From NCBI RefSeq assembly GCF_963678975.1, contig NC_089272.1:39871391-39935390 (forward strand): DNA of 64,000 nucleotides. The letters are read 5' to 3'. This document shows positions 10,149-20,989 of the stretch, piece after piece. The DNA is from Dysidea avara (lineage: Eukaryota > Porifera > Demospongiae > Dictyoceratida > Dysideidae). The notes below the pieces were generated by a model. It ran no database searches. It was not told the DNA's origin and saw only the letters and a program-made list of their open reading frames with translations. Position 1 is the stretch's first letter. Every line of letters begins with the position of its first letter. The translations under genes and the position numbers were made by a program.

Positions 10149-10960
10149 TCCACCCCAAAAACACCTTCGCTGTAAAAAAGGCGCGCCCAAGAAACTACAA
10201 GTACCTGGAACCCAATGTAAAAAAAAAACAAAAAGAAAACAGCTCAACTGAAGTGAAAAGTAACTGGTAACTTAAAGAGCTGATATCTGAAGCGGCCAAG
10301 AATACAATTACTAAAGTTTAATCCATGCAAGAACACCTTGGCTATAAAACAGGTGTGTACATAAAAGTAACCGGCAACTGAAATGGCTGATATCTGAAGC
10401 GGCCAAGAATGAATGGTCATATACAACTAATTCAAAAATTTAACACTGAACCTTTATAATTCGGCTGTGTTCTATATTCACTCTTGCTGCATCGTAAAGT
10501 AATTTCTTTTAACTCTAATTGGCTGGTAATTTGGCCGCCTTTTTTAATAGTCAGTATAATAGAGCAAAAAAAGGCAGCCAAATTACCAGCCAATTAGAGT
10601 TAAAAGAAATTACTTTACGATGTAGCAAGAGTGAATATAGAACACAGCCAAATTATAAAGGTTCAGTGTTAAATTTTTGAATTAGTTGTATATGACCATT
10701 CATTCTTGGCCGCTTCAGATATCAGCCATTTCAGTTGCCAGTTACTTTCATGTACACACCTGTTTTATAGCCAAGGTGTTCTTGCATAGATTAAACTTTA
10801 GTAATTGTATTCTTGGCCGCTTCAGATATCAGCTCTTTAAGTTACCAGTTACTTTTCACTTCAGCTGAGCTGTTTTCTTTTTGCTTTTTTACATTAGGTT
10901 CCAGGTACTTGTAGTTTCTTGGGTGCGCCTTTTTTACAGCGAAGGTGTTTTTGGGGTGGA
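10149..10960. mobile_element. 812-bp foldback element, near-perfect palindrome
   Basis: Two arms of about 400 bp are reverse complements of each other around a short centre near 10550. The ends read TCCACCCCAAAAACACC on both strands and are flanked by TA (10147-10148 and 10961-10962), suggesting a TA-targeting, Tc1/mariner-type MITE. Because the arms mirror one another, the same 60-residue peptide appears on the minus strand at 10244-10426 and on the plus strand at 10686-10868. This symmetry is structural and not evidence of genes. Partial relatives lie at 29290 and 55725. Confidence 0.85.
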
Positions 10961-10964
10961 TATT

Positions 10965-11930
10965 CATTACTGATCACTAAACTGTAACTGTAGCAAACAT
11001 TAAGTTGGTGTACAAGTGTGTTTTACTTCATTTTAACCATGTAATGACTGGTAATCATTATAGGTAAGGTGTGTCTCTTATTTTCCTATTGTAAAATTAC
11101 AGGTTGTAGATGTCCAGTCCTATATTGTACTGTATATATACCACATGGCAAAGAGATAAACTTGGGATAGGCATTTCCACTTATACTCAGGTACAGTAGA
11201 TACTGTTAGCTACTATAGTTTTAATTTCTCAGGCATTAATTCCTATTGTGTAAAATCACTGTTACCTCTTTTTGGTATCACCTTGCATTGTAGGATTTCT
11301 TAGTTATTGACACTTGTCCTTGGCATTGTCTTGGATTCGTGTCCATAACTAAGGTATTCTACTCCTGCTTGGTGATATCTACATACATCCTTGACAATTC
11401 AGTTGAATTTGTGTTGCCTCTTCCAGGATTTGGCATCAATTTCATGTGTCTGAATTATCATTACTAAAATAAAATTATTTAGGAGACAACACATTCACCT
11501 GAACTGTTGCTATTAAACTTACTGCTGTTAACCTAACACATCTTAGCCGCCACCTTAGACCATTTCAGTGGTGGACTATTTCTTGGACCATTTTATTTGT
11601 GACTGTATTTCGGAAAATCAACCACATAGGCGCATTTGACACTTAAAATATTTAATGACCAAATGACAAGCTTTATAGTGCAAACCTACTTCTTAATGAT
11701 TGTAAGCTATTCTCAATACCTTAAATTACTAGAAAATTCTAGAAATGTTTTTATAACTCTGCTCTGCTCATAATAGCAACCCACTAAACATGAAAATTCT
11801 AATTATTTCACGTGCCCATATGGGTGATTTTCCGTCACACGTTAGACAATTTCAATAGTATCCTAACTGTTACAGTAGTTGTCTTATATAGGTAATTAGT
11901 ATTTTAGGAAACATAAAATGCAGTGACCAG
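10965..11930. repeat. Dispersed repeat family R, copy 2, with a MITE inside
   Basis: This segment is largely the reverse complement of 7100-7370 followed by that of about 21520-21790. A MITE of about 245 bp (about 11597-11841) interrupts it. The copy at 21590-21610 represents the empty site. The MITE has ends of the form GTGAC...GGAAAATCA and a CCCATATGGG palindrome just inside. A second copy lies at about 30590-30835. Confidence 0.7.
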
Positions 11931-11932
11931 TT

Positions 11933-13040
11933 TGTGATAGCGTACTTTTGTTTGACCAATGACCTAATGTTCTGGTTTACATGCTTACCCAACAGTTATG
12001 TTACTCACTTAACCTGTATATGGGATATATATTTTTTTAGTTCATTTTGATTATCCATCCTTTATTGGTACAGCCTGGCATATTGATTTTTTGCACATTC
12101 TCTTTTTAATTCAGTGCCTGCTGGATTGCTTCGTCAGATATCGAAACAGGTGTCTTTGGTGTTGCGACCGATGTTCCAGGTCAGTTTGCATGTGTGTTTA
12201 ATTTAAGGTTGACTTCAGTGCCTGCTTATTCTTTTACAGGTCTCGGTATCGAGTGTCATGAATTTCAGGTCAGTTGACGTACAGAAGAATTGTATTATTG
12301 CAATTGTTGTTTTTGTAGTTATCAATTATCACTGTATACTAGTGATGTGAATTTGCAGGTCAGTCTACTCAGATGTATCGGGTATAGTGTTGATGGGTTC
12401 AAACAAATATCCAGTGTAGACTGTAGTGGCAACAAGGGTGTTAATTTCTAGGTCAGTTTACATGTTGTGATGTTAGTGATTTTTTCCTAGTACCCAGATG
12501 TTAAGTGTATTGTATTTAATGCCTAGCTACCTGTTATGTTTTTAAATTATGGTATATCAGTGTAGACGGTACTGTACAACAGTAAGCCTTCTGTGTTGTA
12601 GTAACTATTTGTTTTATAATTATGCAGTTGTCCTGGAATGGCACAATTTTTGGGCAACCAGTGTGAAGTCCAGTGGTACAAACATTGTATTATGACCAAG
12701 TTGTGATAGCGTACTTTTGTTTGACTAATGTCCTATTGTTCAGGTTTGACATGCTTACCCAACAGTTATGTTATTCATTCACGTAGCCTGGGATATAATT
12801 TTTGTTCATTTTGATTATCCATGCTATTATCGATACAGCCCGGCATATTGATTTTTTATACATTCTCTTTTAATTTAGTGCCTGCTGGATTGTGTCATCA
12901 GATATCGAAACAAGTGTTTTTGGTGTTGCGACCAATGTTCCAGGTCAGTTGCATGAGTGTTTACTTTGAGGTTAACTTCAGTGCTTACTTATTCTTTTAC
13001 AGGTCTCAGTATCGTCATGCTGACATACAAGAAATCATCA
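11933..13040. repeat. Direct duplication of a 340-bp unit
   Basis: Sequence from GTGATAGCGTACTTTTGTTTGAC at 11935 to about 12275 recurs at about 12704-13020 in the same orientation with some divergence. Between and within the copies, the motif AG-GTCAGT preceded by pyrimidines occurs at least five times. No coding frame is conserved between the copies. Confidence 0.65.
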
Positions 13041-13892
13041 CTATTGTTGGAACTATTTTTAGTCAAGTCTTGATGTGATGTTGATTAACGTTGTTACACA
13101 TTGTTGTATGTTTACCATATGGCAAGAAATTTTCATGGCCATCATGAAATTTGAATATTGTGTAAGTTGTGTGGAACAACCCCAACTCATACATGGTCAC
13201 TGGAAAACCACGAACCACATTCGAGCCGCAACACCACCAACCACATTCGAGCAATCCATTACAAAATTTTGTTGCACCATTTGTGTGTGCATAATACTTA
13301 ATGAAAGCCACAACACAAGCTACATGGTAAACACTACATAGAGGTGGTAACCCCTAGAGGCTTGCTACCTTTTGTATTCACCTTATCGGCCTTTGTCGTT
13401 AATTTATTAAAAATTACATGTAAATAGAGAATTGAAGAGTATACTTAAAGCACCTTCGCTAGTGATTTTGTTTTTCACACCATAAGACAACTGGCGATTT
13501 ATAAACGCTTGCATGGTGTGTGGCACTAAATGGAATTTAAAAGATTTCTGCTTAAAACGCCATCCGTAGGGAACTTACGGTTCAGCACGTTGTCACAACT
13601 TGTTTATCAGGCATTAGAGTTTGTGTCCACGTCGTGCCTTTAAAAGTTATTGTAGGGATTAGAGGTTTGATTGAAGAAAATGCGCGTATAGGCAAACCAG
13701 GATTGGATAATGTCAGTGCTAGATGGACTATACAAACACGACTATGTTGACTGGTATAACGTGACAGTAGTTGTAACATAAGGTAGAGAAATAAAGTGAA
13801 ATACGCCTATTTTTTATTTTGCGATGGTTACTTTTTTATTTTAGCGAGGTCGCAAGAAAACTATGATGATGATGATGATGACGACTCCTAAA
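13041..13892. other. No gene recognised
   Basis: Only short frames on both strands (13063-13341, 13582-13779) and a (GAT)n run at about 13862-13883, just outside the composite element. No recognisable product. Confidence 0.4.
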
Positions 13893-13898
13893 GATCAA

Positions 13899-13916
13899 GA
13901 CACACGGTAGTGTGTC
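13899..13916 (-). other. Terminal hairpin of composite element, copy 1
   Basis: A perfect 7-bp stem GACACAC/GTGTGTC with a 4-base loop, 5 bases from the point where the copies stop resembling one another. The same hairpin is at 40291-40308, and a compensated version (GACTCAC/GTGAGTC) is at 20962-20979. Confidence 0.75.
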
Positions 13917-14684
13917 GTGCGGCCCAAGTATCCGGCGCGCCACACCGTGAGTATATTTACAGGAAGAAAGTAAACGCGATTTTCACACCTTTGTAGCTCC
14001 GTGATTCCTTATCCGATTGAAACCAATGTTGCTACAGAAGTGCCGGCTAGGTCGGGGAGTCCACATTCCAAATTTGAAGAAAATCGCTACTGCCATTTCC
14101 GAGATACGAGCGGCCAAAGTTTGGGTTTTTTTTCTTCGTTTTTTTCTTCTACTTCTTTTTCTTCTTCTTTTCGCACACTTTTCAAAATCCGCCATAAAAC
14201 GCGAATTCGTGCTCCAATAGGGCTGAAATGTGGTACACTTAAAGGGCTCATTAAAGCGAATCTCAGTACCAAGTTTGGTAGGAATCCGATGAACATTCAC
14301 GGAGTTATGACCAATTATTTGCGTAAAATAAGGTCGAAGGTCTGTCACGCCCACAGGGTAAACCGCTTGAAGGAATGAGCTGAAAATTGCTATGTAGATG
14401 GAGTAACTATCGTCGGAGTGCCTTTTTGTGGTTTGAAAGGAATCCAGTTAAAGGCCATCGAGATATGACACAAAACCCAACCTGTGTCACAATTACGCGA
14501 TCGATTTTTATGAAAAAAAAAACTATTAGTTTTCACGCCTACCAGGCAAACCGCTTAGAGCAGTGAGCTGAAAATCGGTGTGTAGCTGGAATAATTATCA
14601 TAGAAATCCCTTGCAGTAGTACAGAAGAATCGGATTATAAACCACTGAGTTATGATTCCATAGCCAACTACGTGTAGCATATGC

Positions 14685-14735
14685 GAGATCGAGATACTCT
14701 AATAGAACAGTCACTCTAATAGAGCATTCAGCTAC
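14685..14735. repeat. Dispersed palindromic motif at satellite edge
   Basis: Reads GATACTCTAATAGAACAGTC and then a second, overlapping ACTCTAATAGAGCATTC. It sits exactly between the unique A block and the first satellite monomers. Its AGTCACTCT...AGAG...TTCAGC resembles the monomer's AGTCACTCTGTAGAG...TTCAGC. Confidence 0.8.
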
Positions 14736-14759
14736 GTATATAACTTACTCCATTACAGA

Positions 14760-17700
14760 ATTATATGACATTGCAAGTTATTCTGTAGGGAGTTCAGCTA
14801 CAAACAGTTAATCTTATAGACAATTCAGCTACAAGCAAGTCACCCTGTAGAGAGTTCAGCTACAAATATGTTGCTGTAGAGATTCAGAACATTATAAGTC
14901 ACACTGAAGAGAATTCAGCTATAAACAAGTCACCTTGTAGAGACAACAAGTCACTCTGTAGAGAATTCCGCTACAAGCAAGTCACTGTGTAAAGGGTTCA
15001 GCTACAAAATAGCTACCCAGCAGAGAGTTCATCTAGATCAGCTACAAACAAGTTACTTTATGCAATGTTCAGTTACAAGTAAGTCACTCTGTAGAGACTT
15101 CAGCTACAAACAAGTCACTCTGTAGTACAAACAAGTCACCGTGTAGCTGGAGAGTTCAGCAACCAATCAAAAAAAACCACTTTGTAAAGAGTTCAGCTAT
15201 ACAAACCTGTTATAACTCTATAGAGAAAGTTATAACTCTATAGAGAGATCAGCTAGAAACAATTAGTCATCCAGTAGAGAGATCAGCTACAAGTCATCAC
15301 CTTATAGAGAGTTTAGTTACAAAGGAACCACCATGCAGAGAGTTCAGCTGCAAACATATCACCCTGTAGAGAGTGCAGCTATGAACAGATCACCCTGTAG
15401 AGAGTTCAGCTAGAAAAAGTCATCCTGTAGAGAGATCAGCTAGAAGGATCACCTTGTAGAGAGTTCAACTACAAACAAATCACTCTGCAGATAGTTCAGC
15501 TACAAACAAGTCACCCTATATAGAGAGATCAGCTAGAAGAAGTTACCTTGTACAGAGCTCAGCTACAAAGAAACCATCATATAAAGAGTTCAGCTGCAAA
15601 CAAATCATCCTGTAGAAAGTTCAGCTACGAACAGATCACTCTGAAGAGAGATCAGCTAGAAACAAGTCACCCCATAGAGAGAGCAGCTACAAAGACACCA
15701 TCCTGTAGAGAGTTCTATTACAAACAGATAACCCTATAGAGAGTTCAGCTACAAACAATTCACCTTGTAGATAGTTCAGCTACAAACAACAAACCACCCT
15801 GTAGAAAGATCAGCTAGAAGAAGTCACCTTGTAGAGAGTTAAGTTACAAACAAACCACCACGTAGAGAGTTCAGCTAGAAGAAGTTACCCTGTAGAGAGT
15901 TCAGCTACAAAGAAACCATTCTGTAAAGAGCTCAGCTGCAAACAAATCACCTGTATAGAATTCAGCTACAATCAAATCACCTTGTAGCTAGAAGGAGTTA
16001 CCTTGTAGAGAGTTCCATTACAAAGAAACCAGCATGTAGAGAATTCAGCTACAAACAAACCACCACGTACACAGTTCAGCCAGACGAATTTACCTTGTAG
16101 AGAGTTCAGCTACCAAGAAACCATTCTATAAAGAGCACAGCTGCAAACAAATCACCTATATACAGAATTCAGCTACAAACAAATCACCCTGTAGAGAGAT
16201 CAGCTAGAAGAAGTTATCTTGTAGATAGTTCAGCTACAAATAAATCTCCCTGTAGAGAGATTAGCTAGAAGATGTTACCTTAATGCTTGTAGATAGTAGT
16301 TCATCTACAAACAAATCACCCTGTAGAAAGATCAGCTAGAAGAAGTCACCTTGTAGAGAGTTCAGCTACACATAAACCACCATGTAGAGAGTTCAGCTAG
16401 AAGAAGTTACCTTGTATTAGGGAGTTCAGCTACAAAGAAACCATCATGTAGAGAGTTCAGCTGCAAACAAATCACCTGTAGAGAGTTCAGCTACAAACAA
16501 ATCACCTTGTAGAAAGATCAGCTAGAAGAAATCAACTTGTAGAGAGTTTAGTTACAACTAAACCACCATGTAGAAAGTTCAGCTATAACTATACCTTGTA
16601 GAGACATCATCTAGAAGAAGTTACCTTGTAGAGAGTTCAGCTACAAAGAAACCATTCTGTAAAGAACTCAGCTGCAAACAAATCACCTGTACAAAATTCT
16701 GGTACAAACAAATCTCCCTGTAGAGAGATCAGCTAGAAGAAGTTACCTTGTAGAGAGTTCAGTTACAAACAAATCACCCTGTAGAGAGATGAGCTAGAGG
16801 AAATTACCTTGTAGAGAGTTCAGCTACAAAGAAACCACCATGTAGAGAGTTCAGCTGTAAAGAAATCACCCTGTAGAAAATTAAGCCACAAACAGATTGC
16901 CCTGTAGAAAGATCAGTTAGAAGAAGTTACCTTGTAGAGAGTTCAGCTACAAAGAAACTTTTCTGTAAAGAGTTCAGCTGCAAGCAAATCACCTGTACAG
17001 AATTCAGCTACAAACAAATCTCCCTGTAGAGAGATCAGCTAGAAGAAGTTACCTTGTAGAGAGTTCAGCTACAAAGAAACCATTCTGTAAAGAGCTCAGC
17101 TGCAAACAAATCACCTGTACAGAATTTAGCTACAAACAAATCACCCTGTAGAGAGATCAGCTAGAAGAAATTACCTTGTAGAGAGTTCAACTACAAAGAA
17201 ACCATTCTGTAAAGAACTCAGCTGCAAACAAATCACCTGTACAAAATTCAGGTACAAACAAATCTCCCTGTAGAGAGATCAGCTAGAAGAAGTTACCTTG
17301 TAGAGAGTTCAGTTACAAACAAATCACCCTGTAGAGAGATGAGCTAGAGGAAATTACCTTGTAGAGAGTTCAGCTACAAAGAAACCACCATGTAGAGAGT
17401 TCAGCTGTAAAGAAATCACCCTGTAGAAAATTAAGCCACAAACAGATTGCCCTGTAGAAAGATCAGTTAGAAGAAGTTACCTTGTAGAGAGTTCAGCTAC
17501 AAAGAAACTTTTCTGTAAAGAGTTCAGCTGCAAGCAAATCACCTGTACAGAATTCAGCTACAAACAAATCTCCCTGTAGAGAGATCAGCTAGAAGAAGTT
17601 ACCTTGTAGAGAGTTCAGCTACAAAGAAACCATTCTGTAAAGAGCTCAGCTGCAAACAAATCACCTGTACAGAATTTAGCTACAAACAAATCACCCTGTA

Positions 17701-19172
17701 GAGAGATCAGCTAGAAGAAATTACCTTGTAGAGAGTTCAACTACAAAGAAACCATTCTGTAAAGAACTCAGCTGCAAACAAATCACCTGTACAAAATTCA
17801 GGTACAAACAAATCTCCCTGTAGAGAGATCAGCTAGAAGAAGTTACCTTGTAGAGAGTTCAGTTACAAACAAATCACCCTGTAGAGAGATGAGCTAGAGG
17901 AAATTACCTTGTAGAGAGTTCAGCTACAAAGAAACCACCATGTAGAGAGTTCAGCTGTAAAGAAATCACCCTGTAGAAAATTAAGCCACAAACAGATTGC
18001 CCTGTAGAAAGATCAGTTAGAAGAAGTTACCTTGTAGAGAGTTCAGCTACAAAGAAACTTTTCTGTAAAGAGTTCAGCTGCAAACAAATCACCTGTACAG
18101 AATTCAGCTACAAACAAATCTCCCTGTAGAGAGATCAGCTAGAAGAAGTTACCTTGTAGAGAGTTCAGCTACAAAGAAACCATTCTGTAAAGAGCTCAGC
18201 TGCAAACAAATCACCTGTACAGAATTTAGCTACAAACAAATTACCCTGTAGAGAGATCAGCTAGAAGAAATTACCTTGTAGAGAGTTCAGCTACAAAGAA
18301 ACTATTCTGTAAAGAATTCAGCTGCAAACAAATCACCTGTACAGAATTCAGCTACAAACAAATCTCCCTGTAGAGAGATCAGCTAGAAGAAGCTATCTTG
18401 TAGATAGTTTAGCTACAAACAAATCACCCTGTAGAATGATCAGCTAGAAGAAGTCACCTTGTAGAGAGTTCAGCTACAAACAAACCACCATGTAGAGAGT
18501 TCAGCTAGAAGAAGTTACCTTGTTGAGAGTTCAGCTACAAAGAAACCATTCTGTAAAGAGCTCAGCTGCAAACAAATCACCTGTACAGAATTCAGCTACA
18601 AACAAGTCACTCTGTAGAGAGATCAGCTAGAAGAAATTACCTTGTAGAGAGTTCAGCTACAAATAAATCACCCTGTAGAGAGATCAGCTAGAAGATGTTA
18701 CCTTGTAGATAGTTCAGCTACAAACAAATCACTCTGTAGAAAGATCAGCTAGAAGAAGTTACCTTGTAGAGAGTTCAGCTACAAACAAACCATTCTTTAA
18801 AGAGCTCAGCTGCAAACAAATCACCTGTACAGAATTCAGCTACAAACAAATCACCCTGTAGAGAGATCAGCTAGAAGATGTTACCTTGTAGATAGTTCAG
18901 CTACAAACAAATCACCCTGTAGAAAGATCAGCTAGAAGAAGTTACCTAGTAGAGAGTTCAGCTACAAAGAAACCATTCTGTAAAGAGCTCAGCTGCAAAC
19001 AAATCACCTGTACAGAGTTTAGCTACAAACAAACCAGCCTGTAGAGAGATCAGCTAGAAAAAATTACCTTGTAGAGAGTTCAGCTACAAACAATTTGCTC
19101 TGTAGAGAGAGCAGCTAGAAGATGTCACCTTGTAGAGTGTTCAGTTACAAAGAAACCACCATGGAGAGTTCT
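14760..19172. repeat. Satellite array 1, monomer about 30 bp with higher-order repeats
   Basis: About 145 monomers of roughly 30 bp alternate between types such as GTAGAGAGTTCAGCTACAAA and GTAGAGAGATCAGCTAGAAG. Monomers near the left edge (to about 15.3 kb) are irregular and diverged. From about 16620 to 18270 the array is made of three nearly identical higher-order units of 550 bp (anchor positions 16741, 17291 and 17841). No frame through the array is convincing. The arrangement lacks the unrelated unique spacers of a CRISPR. Confidence 0.95.
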
Positions 19173-19328
19173 GTAATAAATATATGTATTATATACATAA
19201 TTTGTACATTTACTGATAAAATCAGAAATATTTAAAGTACATCTGCTTCATCTTTTCTTCTTCCTGTGGTAAAGAAAAAAAGATAGGTTAAAAAAGTCCC
19301 AAAGATACAAATACAAAAAGAAGTGAAA

Positions 19329-19546
19329 TCTAATCCAAAACAGCCAAGCTGTAAAAAAAGAGTGCAGCCCTCAAAAAGGCTATGGTGAAAAAAGATGTGA
19401 AATCCAAGGTGGCGGCCAAGAAATGGCTGTGATGGTAGGTTAATGGTAAAAAAATTAATAACAACAATCCAGGTGAATTTTGTGCCAACACCATAGCCTT
19501 TTTGAGGGCTGCAATCTTTTTTACAGCTTGGCTGTTTTGGATTAGA
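19329..19546. mobile_element. Foldback repeat FB, asymmetric copy
   Basis: The left arm begins TCTAATCCAAAACAGCC and runs about 150 bp, past GGCGGCCAAGAAATGGC. The right arm is a shorter reverse complement ending GGCTGTTTTGGATTAGA. It directly abuts the B end of composite element copy 1, as FB copies do at 35250 and 53736. Confidence 0.75.
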
Positions 19547-20221
19547 TTTTTTTATCACGTAACGCAATACAAATCTATTGAGAGATGTTGCGTAATCTGG
19601 GACTAATATTGCGAAACCGGCCCTACACGTAAATAACTCACAGTAGTGGCCGCGCGTCTTTTAATTGGGCGTGCGCTTTGTAGTTTCTGGGTATCACTCT
19701 TTTCACCCTATTTCATAACCCTACAGAACTTAGAAAAATAACGATGAACCAAAAAGGCGAAAAAAAAGTGCAGTATTGAAGAGGGATGGAACCCAGGATC
19801 CCAGTGTGATGGTCCAGTATGCTACCGATTATGCTACCGCTGCTAACTCCCTTGATTCCCTTCTTTTGTATCTTATAAATGTGACTAACGAAATAAGCTG
19901 TATATAGTAAGAAGAACCTAACCCTGAAGGTGAAGAAGAAACCAAAGCTGAACTCTAACCCTAACGCTAACACTACTAGACGCTTCCCCTAAAGTCTACT
20001 ACTCGTGGCAACTACTGGACGCTTCCCCTAAAGTCTACTACTCGCGGCAACTACTGGACGCATCGCCTAAAGTCGACTACTCGCGGCAACTACTAGATGC
20101 GTGCCCTAAAGTCGAAGAGAGAGAGCAACAACTACAGTAGGAAGTCTGGATGCTTTTGAGCTTAATATTACGTAACGATTATGAAAGGTGGTGAAAAGAG
20201 TAAAACCCGTAGTTTCTTGTC
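19547..20221. other. Repeat-rich gap with tRNA-like SINE head and inverted ends
   Basis: No protein gene. CACTCTTTTCACC (about 19696) and GGTGAAAAGAG (about 20192) are inverted relative to each other and may mark an old element. A minus-strand segment at about 19780-19850 reads like the front of a tRNA-derived SINE, with a GGTTCCATCCC B-box-like motif. Short CCTAA-like repeats at 19918-19965 are too degenerate to be called telomeric. Confidence 0.45.
19972..20125. repeat. 40-bp tandem repeat, about 3.7 copies
   Basis: Unit of the form ACTGGACGCTTCCCCTAAAG, TCTACTACTCGCGGCAACT, with progressive divergence toward the right. Confidence 0.9.
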
Positions 20222-20229
20222 CGCGCGAC

Positions 20230-20956
20230 CAGCGTTGAAACCGGGTCGGGTCATCCGGGTCAACCGGGTCACATTTTCTCCGGGTCATCCGGGTCTGACC
20301 CGGTTTACAAATTATCCGGGTCTGACCCGGATTGTATCACGTGAGAAACGAAATTGATCGTTTGACGACGTGGACCCTATAAACGCTAGTCGCGTAGCTC
20401 TTTCGTGAGCCACGCCCACTTATCACGTTACAAACATACGCTCAGCCACGCCCATTTATTAGTAAGTACAGTCTGTAGCATGAAACTGTGTCCGTTTCTG
20501 TCTGCAAGCTTACGTGGGGCCACGCCCACTAATCGATTAATGTATGAGTTGTATATAGTCTATAGGTCTAGTCTTGCAGCAGGATAAGTACTTTTGTGAG
20601 CCACACCCATTTTAATATATTAGGAATTTGCAATACTAAGTATGTACGAAGCCACACCCAATTGCTGTCTGTAAACTCACAGTAGCTATGTGGAACCAAA
20701 CCCACTGACTGATTTTAAGTTATAAACTTACCGGCTTAGTTATCACATAACTACTCGTTTACTCAACACGAATCGAATACTCAAAACGTAGTCTCGCCGC
20801 CTGAGTCGCTCGAGAATACCCGAAACATAGCTCTTATCACGCGCCTCGGCTTAATTTAATCCGGGTCACATCCGGGTCAAATCCGGGTCTGACCCGGATT
20901 GCTATCCGGGTCAGTGGGTCATCCGGGTCAGCAGTAGTGACCCGGTTTCAACGCTG
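20230..20956. mobile_element. hAT-like element with CCGGGTCA subterminal repeats
   Basis: A 727-bp element. Its ends are CAGCGTTGAAACCGGGTC and the exact complement, flanked by a perfect 8-bp duplication CGCGCGAC (20222-20229 and 20957-20964). Both ends carry clusters of TCCGGGTCA-type repeats in both orientations, as expected of hAT transposase-binding sites. The interior contains several GCCACGCCCA-type repeats and no transposase. It is inserted into the hairpin end of another copy of the composite element (flanks TTTCTTGTCCG and GACTCACTACCG). Confidence 0.92.
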
Positions 20957-20985
20957 CGCGCGACTCACTACCGTGAGTCTTGATA
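20957..20985 (+). mobile_element. Composite element terminus split by hAT insertion
   Basis: CGACTCAC-TACC-GTGAGTCTTGAT is the hairpin end of the composite element, with stem GACTCAC/GTGAGTC at 20962-20979. Its proximal part, TAGTTTCTTGTCCGCGCGAC, lies left of the hAT element at about 20209-20229. Compared with copies 1 and 2, the stem differs at one pair on both sides (A-T to T-A), so pairing is kept. Confidence 0.7.
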
Positions 20986-20989
20986 TAAT

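Larger units (their letters stand above)
13893..19328 (-). mobile_element. Composite satellite-bearing element, copy 1 (reversed)
   Basis: Read on the minus strand, it starts against a foldback repeat at 19328 with a unique B block (19180-19328). It continues through a satellite array, the dispersed motif and a unique A block of about 800 bp (13917-14735, with a pyrimidine-rich tract at 14125-14175), and ends in a hairpin at 13899-13916 (GACACAC-loop-GTGTGTC) followed by TTGAT. The same order of parts recurs at 35251-40310. The layout of unique 5' block, internal tandem repeats and 3' hairpin end recalls non-autonomous Helitron/Helentron elements such as DINE-1. I see no helicase gene, and the exact end bases are not diagnostic. 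Frames over the A block on both strands reflect low-complexity sequence. Confidence 0.75.

Noticed and set aside
10244..10868. Two matching 60-codon frames on opposite strands
   Set aside because: They are mirror images created by the palindrome at 10149-10960 and show no coding features.
13983..14378. Overlapping frames of 120 codons on both strands
   Set aside because: They run through a pyrimidine/purine-rich tract of the composite element and recur, disrupted, in copy 2. Lys/Arg- or Phe/Ser-rich low complexity.
14760..19172. CRISPR-like array
   Set aside because: The units are contiguous variants of one monomer of about 30 bp with higher-order repeats. There are no unique spacers or cas genes, and the context is eukaryotic.
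19918..19965. Interstitial telomeric repeat
   Set aside because: Only a few imperfect CCTAA-type units, too short and irregular.
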